NCBI GenBank assembly: GCA_050251735.1
Contig: JBFWMF010000016.1
Location: 1 to 64,000 of the forward strand
Length of the DNA: 64,000 nucleotides
Direction of reading: 5' to 3'
Source of the DNA: Desulfitobacterium sp050251735
Lineage (GTDB): Bacteria; Bacillota; Desulfitobacteriia; Desulfitobacteriales; Desulfitobacteriaceae
A program made the translations under genes and the position numbers. The notes beneath the pieces were generated by a model. The model made no database searches. It was not told where the DNA came from and saw nothing but the letters and a program-made list of their open reading frames with translations. Positions within the stretch are counted from its first letter, which is position 1. Each line of letters begins with the position of its first letter. Shown here piece after piece: positions 34,965 through 44,021 of this stretch.

Positions 34965-36158
34965 ATGAGTGAAAAAGCGGTAAAACAGGTTTACACTAAA
35001 CCCTTATTTATCCTATTCGCCCTGCTGACTGTCGTCGGCGTAGTCTGCTGGTATCTGCAGCTTTCCAAGGGCTTACAACTGACCAACCTAAATAACTTTG
35101 CCACTTGGGGTTTATATATTATCGGCTTCATGATCTTCACAGGAATCGCAGCGGGATCTCTGATCATTGCCTCCTCAGCCTACCTCTTCAAAGGTATGGC
35201 TGAGTACAAGCCGTTTGCAAGAATCGCAGCCTTCGTGGGAGCGATCGGCAGCGTTGTCGCCGCCGGACTTTTCATCATCGTCGACATCGGTAACCCGGAG
35301 AGAGCCTGGTATTTCATCACCAGCGGAAATATTTCATCTCCCATGTTCTGGGATAGCCTGATCCTCGGAGCTTATGTCATCATCGGCATTTTCTTTACCC
35401 GTCAGCTTATGCTGGTCAGCGAAGGACAAAAGGAAGAAAAATCTCTGAAGACCATCTCCATTATCGCTTTCATCGCCGGACTCATGGTCATGGTCACTTC
35501 CTTTGTCTTTGCTCTGCAAGTGGCTCGTCCCATGTGGAATAATCCCGTTGAACCGGTATCCTTCTTAGCGGCAGCTTTAGTGGCAGCACTTGCTTTACTA
35601 ATGATCATCTTTGCGGTCCTGAACAAGAGCGGCTACATCGATATCAGCAGTGAACAGCTGGCGAAGATAGGCAAGTTGGCCGGAATATTCCTCTTCTTTG
35701 AACTCTTCGTGGTCGTTGGCGAAGCAATTATTGGTCTGTATGCAGGAGCAGGTGAAGAAGCAGAAGTTATTCACTGGATGGTTTCTGGAGAAGGTGCGCC
35801 CTTCTTCTGGGTACAGATTATCGCCATCGTCTTAGGTTTAGCACTACTATCAAATAAGAAACCAGGCACTCTTATCCTTGGAGCAGTCGTAGCATTATTT
35901 GCCATCTTTATGGTCAAATATAACCTATTGCAAGCCCCTTTGCTTAATCCTTTAATCACCTATGCAGGGCCTCCTGGCTATGGTGCCAGTCAAGGAGTTT
36001 ATCTGCCTTCGCTGATCGAGATCGGCGTATCCGTTGGCATCATCGCCATGGGTGGCATGCTGGTCATGATCGGCCTAGATAAACTGAACCTTGGCAAAAA
36101 GGCCAAGAAAGGTGCAGGAAAAGGCCAAGCCCAAGGTAGTATAGCTGCTAAGGCTTGA
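34965..36158 (+). CDS. Module 1 NrfD/PsrC-like membrane anchor
   Basis: A 397-residue protein with about ten membrane helices, ending in a Lys/Gly-rich tail (KKAKKGAGKGQAQGS). Conserved NrfD features such as GNPERAWYF and the central SPMFWDS segment are present. It would exchange electrons with menaquinol at the outer face and pass them to the FeS subunit. Its sequence is nearly identical to the anchors at 41960 and 51948, including at DNA level, unlike the catalytic subunits. Confidence 0.92.
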   Translation: MSEKAVKQVYTKPLFILFALLTVVGVVCWYLQLSKGLQLTNLNNFATWGLYIIGFMIFTGIAAGSLIIASSAYLFKGMAEYKPFARIAAFVGAIGSVVAAGLFIIVDIGNPERAWYFITSGNISSPMFWDSLILGAYVIIGIFFTRQLMLVSEGQKEEKSLKTISIIAFIAGLMVMVTSFVFALQVARPMWNNPVEPVSFLAAALVAALALLMIIFAVLNKSGYIDISSEQLAKIGKLAGIFLFFELFVVVGEAIIGLYAGAGEEAEVIHWMVSGEGAPFFWVQIIAIVLGLALLSNKKPGTLILGAVVALFAIFMVKYNLLQAPLLNPLITYAGPPGYGASQGVYLPSLIEIGVSVGIIAMGGMLVMIGLDKLNLGKKAKKGAGKGQAQGSIAAKA

Positions 36159-36179
36159 GGAAACATATCATTTGATACT

Positions 36180-36203
36180 GGCAGGTCCGATATAGGGCCT
36201 GCC
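36180..36203 (+). terminator. Hairpin after module 1
   Basis: GGCAGGTCC pairs with GGGCCTGCC (one G-U pair) around GATATA. The tail ATAAGTTATT is U-poor, so termination may be partial. Confidence 0.55.
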
Positions 36204-36235
36204 ATAAGTTATTGGGCTCTATCCTCTATTCTTCA

Positions 36236-36310
36236 GGTCATCCTGAGCGAAGCGAAGGATCTATGGCGAAAGAGATTAGTAAGAGATTCTTCACTATGTT
36301 CAGAAGGACA
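36236..36310. repeat. Imperfect palindromic intergenic repeat
   Basis: The left arm GTCATCCTGAGCGAAGCGAA plus GGATCT and the right arm AGATTCTTCACTATG plus TTCAGAAGGACA are imperfect inverse complements (about 18 of 25 positions). The GAGCGAAGCGAAGGATCT core is a motif I recall as a dispersed repeat in several bacterial genomes. A REP/MITE-like element is likely. A short GCCC-AAA-GGGGC-TTTTT hairpin follows at about 36328. Confidence 0.55.
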
Positions 36311-36457
36311 ATACCACTAGGAGGATGCCCAAAGGGGCTTTTTCTTTCGTAGTGAAAAACACGACAAGGCCTAGGTGCTGTCATGTTTTACCTGATAGAG
36401 CTTGCACCATTTTTGCGGTATACTAGAATAACCAAAGCACTTTCGGGAGGACTTTTT

Positions 36458-37585
36458 GTGTCTGAATCAAAGTTATTGTTTTCACTTCTCTTAAATTTAA
36501 GCAGTAAGATCGAAGAAATCGGAACAGAGAGGGCAAGGTTGGAGTTGCCGAAGCTGATTTGTACTCTTTTAGAGACCGATGGATGCGCACTATATTTTAG
36601 TAAATCCGATAGGGAGGGTCTTTTTCTAGCTAATCAATACTCTATTCCTCAGGGTCAGGTTTTTGCGGATACTTGGCCGGAAAATTGGTCGCCCATATCG
36701 GATAGTGCCGAATACCTAAATAACCATGAAATGGCTAAGGGCTTTGCCGAAGATAATAGCTTTAAAATGTGTTTAATTCTGCCACTGCATATAGAGGGAA
36801 AGATTGCTGGAGTCGTCTTGATGGGTTGGAAGAGCTCCAGTTCACTGGAGGAGCTATCTCCAAAGGATCTGCAACTATTACAATCGATTTCTATGCTTTT
36901 ATCCCATGTCTATTGCGTTTATCCTCTTATCAATAAATTAAGGCAGAGAGAAACGAATTTAGCGACACTTTATCGGAAGGCTGAGGATGACCTGGAAACC
37001 AGCCGTAAGAAGGTGTCTCTTGAACTCCACGACGAAGTTGGACAGGTCTTGACTTCAATTTTATTGCAGTTGAAGCTATTACAGCAGTCTGATGACCTAG
37101 AATACATGAAGGGGAGGCTTGGCGGCCTTCATCACATAACCTTAGAGACATTAGATGAAGTAAGGCGCATTTCCCAGAATCTCCGCCCTAATCTTTTAGA
37201 GAAGCTGGGTTTACAAGCAGCAGTAGAGGCCCATATCAAAGAATATAGAGAAAATACAGGTATTGAAGTAGAGCTGCGAACCCATAACTTAAGCGAGCGT
37301 ATAGCTGAAAATATAGAGACCATCACTTATCGTGCGGTTCAAGAAGGCTTGACGAATGTGGCTCGCCACTCGGGTGCTAATAGGGTAATTATTAACCTGA
37401 CTATCAAGGGAAATAATCTTTTCTTGCAGATCACCGATAATGGTAAAGGGTTCAAGAAAAACGACGTCCATGGGACAGGGCTCTTAGGTATGAGGGAGCG
37501 ATCGACTAGGGTCGGTGGAAAGTTCTGGCTTGTTAACAAAGTAGACCAAGGCCTGACGATCAATATGTTATTACCTTTAGTGTAG
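36458..37585 (+). CDS. Module 2 histidine kinase (GAF-HisKA_3-HATPase)
   Basis: A 375-residue cytoplasmic NarX/DegS-type kinase. It has an N-terminal GAF-like sensor (about 10-165), the H-box LELHDEVGQVLTSILLQLKL cut to LELHDEVGQ with intact His, an N-box QEGLTNVARHSGA and a G-box DNGKGF...GTGLLGMRER. It has no membrane helix, so it would sense a cytoplasmic signal. GTG 36458 follows GGGAGG at 7 nt; the frame opens upstream to 36383 without a ribosome site. It lies 13 bp before its regulator gene. Confidence 0.92.
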   Translation: MSESKLLFSLLLNLSSKIEEIGTERARLELPKLICTLLETDGCALYFSKSDREGLFLANQYSIPQGQVFADTWPENWSPISDSAEYLNNHEMAKGFAEDNSFKMCLILPLHIEGKIAGVVLMGWKSSSSLEELSPKDLQLLQSISMLLSHVYCVYPLINKLRQRETNLATLYRKAEDDLETSRKKVSLELHDEVGQVLTSILLQLKLLQQSDDLEYMKGRLGGLHHITLETLDEVRRISQNLRPNLLEKLGLQAAVEAHIKEYRENTGIEVELRTHNLSERIAENIETITYRAVQEGLTNVARHSGANRVIINLTIKGNNLFLQITDNGKGFKKNDVHGTGLLGMRERSTRVGGKFWLVNKVDQGLTINMLLPLV

Positions 37586-37598
37586 TTTGGAGGTCATC

Positions 37599-38273
37599 AT
37601 GAAAGAACAGACAAAAGTATTTCTGGTAGACGATCATAAGTTGCTACGGGATACTTTAAGGATGTTTTTAGAAAACTGCAAAGAGATTGAGGTCGTAGGG
37701 GAGGCCGGCAATGGTGCCGATGCCGTTAAGGGGATATTGGATCTAAAACCCGAATTAGTCTTAATGGATCTTACGTTGCCTGATTTTGATGGAGTAGAGG
37801 CGACAACCCAAATTATGCGTGCCTTGCCCAAAACCAAGGTTATCGCTGTAACCATGCACCCGGAAAAGCTTTATTTGTTAAAATTTCTCGAAGCTGGTGG
37901 GGTAGGTTATGTTCACAAGTCAGCAGCTGATCGGGAGTTGTTGCAAGCGCTTGAGCGGGTTCAACAAGGAGAGGTTTTTCTAAGTCCGGAGGGTGTACAG
38001 GTCGTGGCCGGGCAGTTTAGAGTTCAAAACGCTCCATTGCCTGAGGAAGAAGATATAAAAGGTATACCACCTGACATACTCTCCGCACGAGAGCGCCAAG
38101 TCCTTGGTTTGCTATCCCATGGCTATAGTTGTCGTGAGATAGGGAAAAGGCTTTTCTTATCGACGAGTACCATTGAAACCTATAAAAAACGGGTTAGCGA
38201 TAAGCTTCATTTAGAAAACAGGAAGGATCTTGTGGAATATACCATCCGACACAAAATATTTGAAGAACTGTAA
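37599..38273 (+). CDS. Module 2 NarL-type response regulator
   Basis: A 224-residue regulator with an intact receiver (Asp11, Asp12, phospho-Asp57 in VLMDLTLPD, Lys in HKSAAD) and a C-terminal LuxR helix-turn-helix (LSARERQVLGLLSHGYSCREI). ATG 37599 lies at proper distance from GGAGG. It should be phosphorylated by the kinase just upstream and activate the reductase operon beginning at 38401. Confidence 0.94.
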   Translation: MKEQTKVFLVDDHKLLRDTLRMFLENCKEIEVVGEAGNGADAVKGILDLKPELVLMDLTLPDFDGVEATTQIMRALPKTKVIAVTMHPEKLYLLKFLEAGGVGYVHKSAADRELLQALERVQQGEVFLSPEGVQVVAGQFRVQNAPLPEEEDIKGIPPDILSARERQVLGLLSHGYSCREIGKRLFLSTSTIETYKKRVSDKLHLENRKDLVEYTIRHKIFEEL

Positions 38274-38301
38274 AAACTGTCGTGAATTCCATGACAGTTT
38301 T
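38273..38301 (+). terminator. Terminator after the module 2 regulator
   Basis: AAAACTGTC pairs with GACAGTTTT around an 11-nt loop directly at the stop codon. It separates regulator and reductase transcription. The CCGACAGACA motif at 38326 and an A-rich TTAAACTAAA (about 38350) follow, likely the reductase promoter region. Confidence 0.75.
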
Positions 38302-38400
38302 AATCGTGAATAAATGTACTTATCCCCGACAGACATTTTCTGTTTATTTCATTAAACTAAAAACGAATTGTATGCGCATACGATCGAAGGAGTTGTTTTT

Positions 38401-38874
38401 GTGAACGCGAAAAGCGGAGCAAGGGGAAGGGTGAAGGATCCCCAAGTTTTAGTCGCTGTCTCCAATGACTGGTTACAGCTTCCGATTATAGATATGCTTT
38501 CTGCACAGCGAGAAGGCTATATTCGAGTGAAATCTTTAGCGGAGCTTTATCAGCGGGTAAAAGAGTTTTCCAGGTGTATTGTGATTATTGATATCTTTAC
38601 CTACGCTGAGCACCATCAGGATATTCTGAAGCGACTCTACGAAGAAAACCCTTGCCTGTCTATTATTCCTCTCGTTTCAAAGGATAAGCTGGCTTACGCT
38701 CAGTATCTAGACTCCAGTGCTTCTTGTTACAGTGTGGCCAAGGAGGATGTCGATACGCAGCTTATGCCAGTGCTTGGTTGTGCCTATAAGGATCAGAGGT
38801 TAATAGCAGACGCTTATGCTTTGCTTCGGGAACAAAAACAATTGCCAACTTTAAACAAAAAGGAGGCAAATTTA
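38401..38874 (+). other. Receiver-like leader domain fused in frame to the module 2 molybdoenzyme
   Basis: 158 stop-free codons from GTG 38401 (AAGGAG 8 nt upstream) to internal ATG 38875. The fold pattern is receiver-like: VLVAVSN, IVIIDIFTY with Asp at the phospho-site, IIPLVSK with the switch Ser, and SVAKED with the conserved Lys. The acidic pair after beta-1 is absent. The length is identical to the module 3 leader. Confidence 0.62.
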
Positions 38875-41313
38875 ATGAAAAAAGAAGATGGAAGCATTTT
38901 CGGGCGAAAGTTTGGGAGAAGAAGCTTTCTCAAAGGCTCGGCTGCAGCAGCTGCGGTAGCTGGCGTGGCTGTGGCTAGCCCTGGGAACACAGTAATGAAG
39001 GCATTGGCAGCGACTGGCAACACAACAACAATGGCCCCAGAAGAAAAGGTTTTCCCAGTTGTTTGCCGTGGTAACTGTGTTGGAACTTGTCAAATGAACG
39101 CACATGTGAGAAACGGAAAGCTTGTTAAAATGTCCAAGAGGGAAGCTGTAGATCCTCGTTATACACGGATTTGTCAAAGGGGGCGTACTAATCCTCTGCG
39201 TGTTTATAGCCCCGAAAGGCTTAAATACCCGATGCGGCGGGTTGGCGAACGTGGAGAAGGTAAGTGGGAACAAATTTCATGGGACGAGGCTATTGACGAA
39301 ATTTGCACCAAATGGAAAGGTTACCAAAAAGAACACGGCAAAGAAAGCATCTTTTTTGCTAGTGGCTCTGGTAATTATGGATCAGAGGTTAGAAACTATT
39401 CAACCCGTTTGGTGAATTTCATGGGTGCTTCTAGGATGAGTTCTGCCTTGGATAGCGCGGTTGTTGTTTCAGCCGGGAGGGCTCTCGGTTACGGAGCGTA
39501 TTTGGGAGCAAATTCTCCAACTGATTGGGTCAATTCAAACTATATCTTTGTATGGGGCACTAACTTTACTCAAGCTTGGAATGCCAATTGGCACTTTTTG
39601 GCCGAAGCACAGAAGGCCGGGGCAAAAATGATTTGTATTGATCCGGTTTTTAATATAGTAGCATCTAAATCTGATATGTTTGTGCCCATCAGACCATGTA
39701 CGGATGCTCTTTTGGCGATGGCAATGACTCAAATCGTCATTGATGAAGGATTGGCCGACGAAAAATATTTAAAAAAATGTTCTGTTGCGCCGTTTATGGT
39801 CAAAGAAAGTGATGGGAGGTTCATGCGCCTGAGTGATTTGGGCAAAGCAACCGCCGGAACGGCTACAGACGCTATCGTAGTTAGAGGTGTCGACGGCAGT
39901 ATTGGTGTGCCTGCAGATATCCCTGATCCTGTTTTACACGGAACTTTTACGATCAATGATATTAAAGTTACCACTGCCTATGATTTACTGATTGAACGAC
40001 TGACGCAATTCCCGCCCGATAACGCAGCCAAGGTATGCGATATTCCTTTAGAAACAATCAAAAATATGGCACGGATGTTTGCAGAAGGACCCGCATGTAT
40101 CGCGGGGGGCTATGGCCCCGACCACTATACGAACGGGCATCATGCCTACCAAGCTATGTATACCTTGTTGATGGTAACGGGGAATTTTGGAAAACCGGGC
40201 ACCGGGCTGGCAGGGGGATTTAATTTTTCTTTGGGTCTTCATGGTCCTAGTACAAATTCAATGGATAATCCGAAAAACCATTTGTCTTCAGCACCAAATG
40301 TCCCGTCTGTAAAGATGCTGGATGTAATAAAAACTGGAAAATATGGAGACATTTCTGTTACTCCTAAAAGCATGTTTGTGCAAGCTTTCAACGTGATTGG
40401 TAATCTTTGTGAGCGAAAAGCTTATCTAGAGGTATTCAACAAGTTAGACTTGGTGGTTGTGGCAGATATAACAATGTCCGAAACTGCAAGCTATGCCGAC
40501 ATTGTTCTCCCTGTGCCTCACTGGTTTGAAGTAGATAGCCTTGTTAACTTTGGTACGCAATTTGTAAGTATTTCGGATAAGGCTATTGAACCGCTCTATG
40601 AATGCAAGGGAGATTTTGAAATAATTAATTTATTAGGAGAGGGAATGGACCTTGGTTCTGAGTTTCCACTAACCAAAGAGGAATACTTTACAAGATCCTT
40701 CGAAAACGATTATTCCAAAAGTATTGGACTTAGCTATGAAAGGTTGAAGAAGGAAAAACAATTACCTACTTGGATTGGGGATTATATACACGGTGCCGGC
40801 GGAGTATATCCGACCACAACAGGCCGTGCTCAGTTTTATTTAGAAAATGTAGTTCCAAACTTCCGATATGGACAGGTAGTTAATTTGGATAATTCGAGAC
40901 TACCATACTGGGAGCAACCCATTGAAGCTTGGCATGACTATGATTTGGCTAAAAAATACCCTCTGATTTTCACTTCTGAACGGGCGAGATTCCATTGCCA
41001 TACCCAATTCGGCGATGTACAATGGTTCAAAGAATTAGAGCCTGAGCCATTTGTAAGAATTAGCCTTCAGGACGCAGCAACTAGGGGAATTAGTAATGGA
41101 GATACCGTCAAAGTATTTAATGACAGAGGGTATGTAGTAGTGAAAGCAGTCATTCATAACGGGATCCGTCCGGGGATGCTGGTTATGCCCCATGCGTGGC
41201 AAAAGCATCATTTTATTGATGGCCATTATTCAGATTTAAGTTCTAGGGCAACAAATCCAGATGTAGCGAATAATGCCTTTTTCGATGCATTATGCGAAAT
41301 ACAGAAGATGTAA
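38401..41313 (+). CDS. Module 2 molybdopterin oxidoreductase (CISM catalytic subunit, Tat-exported)
   Basis: The exported form should start at ATG 38875 (AAGGAGG), 812 residues, with Tat signal GRRSFLKGSAAAAAVAG. It has a CRGNCVGTC...C cluster site, the SGSGNYG and WGTNFTQA cofactor motifs, and a C-terminal cap (FNDRGYVVVKAVI). Asp in SALDSA is at the expected Mo-ligand position. Identity to the module 1 and 3 enzymes is only moderate, so substrates probably differ. The open frame continues upstream to GTG 38401 through a receiver-like domain. FeS, anchor, TorD, NosR-like and ferredoxin-like genes follow. Confidence 0.88.
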   Translation: MNAKSGARGRVKDPQVLVAVSNDWLQLPIIDMLSAQREGYIRVKSLAELYQRVKEFSRCIVIIDIFTYAEHHQDILKRLYEENPCLSIIPLVSKDKLAYAQYLDSSASCYSVAKEDVDTQLMPVLGCAYKDQRLIADAYALLREQKQLPTLNKKEANLMKKEDGSIFGRKFGRRSFLKGSAAAAAVAGVAVASPGNTVMKALAATGNTTTMAPEEKVFPVVCRGNCVGTCQMNAHVRNGKLVKMSKREAVDPRYTRICQRGRTNPLRVYSPERLKYPMRRVGERGEGKWEQISWDEAIDEICTKWKGYQKEHGKESIFFASGSGNYGSEVRNYSTRLVNFMGASRMSSALDSAVVVSAGRALGYGAYLGANSPTDWVNSNYIFVWGTNFTQAWNANWHFLAEAQKAGAKMICIDPVFNIVASKSDMFVPIRPCTDALLAMAMTQIVIDEGLADEKYLKKCSVAPFMVKESDGRFMRLSDLGKATAGTATDAIVVRGVDGSIGVPADIPDPVLHGTFTINDIKVTTAYDLLIERLTQFPPDNAAKVCDIPLETIKNMARMFAEGPACIAGGYGPDHYTNGHHAYQAMYTLLMVTGNFGKPGTGLAGGFNFSLGLHGPSTNSMDNPKNHLSSAPNVPSVKMLDVIKTGKYGDISVTPKSMFVQAFNVIGNLCERKAYLEVFNKLDLVVVADITMSETASYADIVLPVPHWFEVDSLVNFGTQFVSISDKAIEPLYECKGDFEIINLLGEGMDLGSEFPLTKEEYFTRSFENDYSKSIGLSYERLKKEKQLPTWIGDYIHGAGGVYPTTTGRAQFYLENVVPNFRYGQVVNLDNSRLPYWEQPIEAWHDYDLAKKYPLIFTSERARFHCHTQFGDVQWFKELEPEPFVRISLQDAATRGISNGDTVKVFNDRGYVVVKAVIHNGIRPGMLVMPHAWQKHHFIDGHYSDLSSRATNPDVANNAFFDALCEIQKM

Positions 41314-41325
41314 GGAGGGAAAAAA

Positions 41326-41943
41326 ATGCGTTATGGTATGGCGATAGACTTAAAAACCTGTGTTGGATGCCACGCCTGCTCGGTGGCCTGTAAATCAGCA
41401 AATAACTTGCCAAATAATATGTGGTGGAACCGCATTTTGACAATCGGCGGAGAAGAAATGGATACTCCTAGCGGTACCTATCCTAATAATAAAATGCAGC
41501 ATTTGCCTGTAAACTGCCAGCATTGTGATAATCCTCCTTGTGCTAAGGCTTGTCCGGTAGGTGCCACCTATAAGAGAGAAGAAGATGGGATAGTCATACA
41601 GGATTATGATAAATGTATTGGCTGCCGGATGTGCATGGTGGCCTGTCCCTACAATGCCCGGAGCTTTAACTGGAAAAAACCTGAATATTATGTAGATTTT
41701 GCTCTTGGAGATTATGATGCGCCCGCTCATCAGTACAATGTGGTAGAAAAATGTACTTTCTGTGTGAATCGAATTGCTCGAGGAGAAGAGCCAGCCTGTA
41801 TGGAACTTTGCATAGGTCGTGCCCGTTACTGGGGAGACTTAGATGACCCAAACAGCGAAATAAGTCTTGCTATCAAAGGACGTAACTATGTCAAGCTTTT
41901 GGAAGAAAAGGGTACCAAACCCTCCATCTTCTACTTAATTTAA
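41326..41943 (+). CDS. Module 2 iron-sulfur subunit
   Basis: A 205-residue four-cluster ferredoxin subunit colinear with that of module 1. Clusters: CVGCHACSVAC, CQHCDNPPCAKACP, CIGCRMCMVACP and CTFCVN...CMELC. The last group has lost the usual Pro after its Cys (CMELCIGRA). All sixteen Cys are kept. It links the Mo enzyme with the NrfD-like anchor. Confidence 0.94.
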   Translation: MRYGMAIDLKTCVGCHACSVACKSANNLPNNMWWNRILTIGGEEMDTPSGTYPNNKMQHLPVNCQHCDNPPCAKACPVGATYKREEDGIVIQDYDKCIGCRMCMVACPYNARSFNWKKPEYYVDFALGDYDAPAHQYNVVEKCTFCVNRIARGEEPACMELCIGRARYWGDLDDPNSEISLAIKGRNYVKLLEEKGTKPSIFYLI

Positions 41944-41959
41944 GAAGGGGGCGATAAAA

Positions 41960-43153
41960 ATGAGTGAAAAAACAGAAAAACAGTTTTACACCAAACCCTT
42001 ATTTATCCTCTTCGCCCTGCTGACACTAGTCGGCTTAGTCTGCTGGTATTTGCAACTTACCAAGGGCTTACAACTTACGAACCTGAATAATTTCGCCACC
42101 TGGGGTTTATATATCATCGGCTTCATGATCTTCACCGGTATCGCAGCAGGTTCCCTAGTCTTTGCTTCCTCAGCTTACCTCTTCAAAGGGATGGCTGAGT
42201 TCAAACCTCTCACCAGAATCGCAGCCTTCGTCGGAGCCATCGGCAGCGTTATAGCGGCCGGACTCTTCATCATCGTGGATATCGGTAACCCGGAGAGAGC
42301 ATGGTATTTTATCACCAGCGGCAATATCTCTTCACCTATGTTCTGGGATAGCTTAATCCTTGGTGCTTATGTGGTCATCGGTATCTTCTTCACCCGGCAG
42401 CTGATGCTGGTCAACGAAGGGCAAAAAGAAGAAAAATCCCTTAAAGCTATTTCTATCATCGCCTTTATCGCTGGACTCATGGTCATGGTCACTTCTTTCG
42501 TCTTTGCACTACAAGTGGCACGCCCTATGTGGAATAATCCAGTAGAACCCGTATCCTTCTTGGCCGCAGCTTTAGTAGCAACTTTCGCTTTGCTGATGAT
42601 CATCTTTGCAGTCCTGAACAAGAGTGGCTACATCGAGATCAGCAGTGAACAACTAGCTAAAATGGGCAAGCTGTCCGGAGTATTTCTCCTCTTTGAACTC
42701 TTCGTAGTATTAGGGGAAGCAGTCATCGGTCTATATGCAGGAGCAGGTGAAGAAGCGGAGGTTATCCATTGGATGGTACTTGGTGAAGGAGCACCCTTCT
42801 TCTGGGTACAAATCATCGCCATCGTCTTAGGTTTGGTACTCCTCTTCAACAAAAAAACAGGCACACTTGTCCTGGGCGCGGTGGTAGCTATCTTTGCCAT
42901 CTTCATGATCAAATACAACCTCCTGCAAGCGCCCTTGCTTAATCCCTTACTCACCTATGCAGGGCCTCCCGGGTATGGGGCAAGCGAAGGAGTATATCTA
43001 CCATCTCTAATTGAGATTGGTGTATCTGTAGGTATCATCGCCATGGGTGGAATGCTGGTTATTATTGGTTTAGATAAGCTGAACCTTGGCAAGAAGACCA
43101 AGAAAGCTGCAGGGAAAGGTCAAGCTCAAGGTAGTATAACTGCCAAGGCTTGA
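41960..43153 (+). CDS. Module 2 NrfD/PsrC-like membrane anchor
   Basis: A 397-residue, roughly ten-helix quinol anchor, nearly identical to the anchors of modules 1 and 3 (most differences are conservative, for example VSEGQK versus VNEGQK). The Shine-Dalgarno region and spacing to the FeS gene (16 bp) are also conserved. It would take electrons from menaquinol. Confidence 0.92.
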   Translation: MSEKTEKQFYTKPLFILFALLTLVGLVCWYLQLTKGLQLTNLNNFATWGLYIIGFMIFTGIAAGSLVFASSAYLFKGMAEFKPLTRIAAFVGAIGSVIAAGLFIIVDIGNPERAWYFITSGNISSPMFWDSLILGAYVVIGIFFTRQLMLVNEGQKEEKSLKAISIIAFIAGLMVMVTSFVFALQVARPMWNNPVEPVSFLAAALVATFALLMIIFAVLNKSGYIEISSEQLAKMGKLSGVFLLFELFVVLGEAVIGLYAGAGEEAEVIHWMVLGEGAPFFWVQIIAIVLGLVLLFNKKTGTLVLGAVVAIFAIFMIKYNLLQAPLLNPLLTYAGPPGYGASEGVYLPSLIEIGVSVGIIAMGGMLVIIGLDKLNLGKKTKKAAGKGQAQGSITAKA

Positions 43154-43171
43154 TGAGTCTTTGCAATAATT

Positions 43172-43198
43172 CCGACAGGCTCACAAAGAGCCTGTCGG
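43172..43198. terminator. Hairpin between anchor and torD genes, module 2
   Basis: An 11-bp perfect stem (CCGACAGGCTC / GAGCCTGTCGG) with a 5-nt loop. There is no U-tract (CGTATTTAG follows), so it could limit read-through or protect the mRNA of the upstream genes. It carries the CCGACAG motif seen elsewhere in the cluster. Confidence 0.55.
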
Positions 43199-43334
43199 CG
43201 TATTTAGAGAGCATCCTTTAGGTTTAGTTTCAATGCTATATAAATGAATTGTCCTGATTTTTCCCTACAGAATAATTCGCGGAGATGCAGTAAAATAGTA
43301 TTAGTGTAGAAAATTAGATATAACGGAGGAACAA

Positions 43335-44015
43335 ATGGAAAATACAATAGAACAAAAAATACAAAAGGCTATCTCCACTTCGGATATGCATCAAATTTTG
43401 GCTATTGCTTTGCAACTACCTACTCAGGAGCTAGTTAAAGGAGTATTAAATGGAAGCCTGGCCGATGATATTTTGTCAATTTACCAAGAGCTCGATCTTC
43501 CTAACGAAACGATTGAGAACTTGGTAACAAAATTTGCTGAGCTTAAAAATAGCAAGATCACAAAAGAAGAACTTCTTACTGAGTTGAGACAAGAATATAC
43601 CCGCTTGTTCACTCATCCTAAGAAGTCGGAAATCGAAATTTATGAGACCCTATTCCGGTACGTTCCAGAAGAGGGAGAGGGTAAACCTTCTCTTTTCATA
43701 AGTCCGGCAGCCCTGGATGCGGAGCGTTGTTATAAAAAAGCTGGTCTGGTCAAATCTAAGGATGTTAATGAGCCGGGAGATCATATGGCTACCGAGATGG
43801 AATTCATGATGTTTCTCTATCTGGAAATGGCCAAGGCTTTGCAAGGGGACAATAAGGAGGAGGTTGCTCGCAGAGAAGCGGAGATCAAAGAATTTAATGA
43901 GCTGCATCTGCAGAGATGGGCTAAGTTTTTCTTTGAGAAAATGGCGACCGTAAGCCATAGTGCTTTCTATAGAATCATTGGCGAAATTGGTAGTGAACGG
44001 TATAAAGGGAATTGA
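43335..44015 (+). CDS. TorD/DmsD-family molybdoenzyme chaperone
   Basis: A 226-residue all-helical cytoplasmic protein. The family motif is seen as EPGDHMATEMEFM (about 152-164), followed by HLQRWAKFF. TorD proteins bind the Tat signal and hold the apo-enzyme until molybdopterin is inserted. It is the only intact torD-type gene in the window, so it may serve all three enzymes. GGAGG precedes ATG 43335, and the NosR-like gene follows after 6 bp. Confidence 0.9.
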   Translation: MENTIEQKIQKAISTSDMHQILAIALQLPTQELVKGVLNGSLADDILSIYQELDLPNETIENLVTKFAELKNSKITKEELLTELRQEYTRLFTHPKKSEIEIYETLFRYVPEEGEGKPSLFISPAALDAERCYKKAGLVKSKDVNEPGDHMATEMEFMMFLYLEMAKALQGDNKEEVARREAEIKEFNELHLQRWAKFFFEKMATVSHSAFYRIIGEIGSERYKGN

Positions 44016-44021
44016 GATAGA

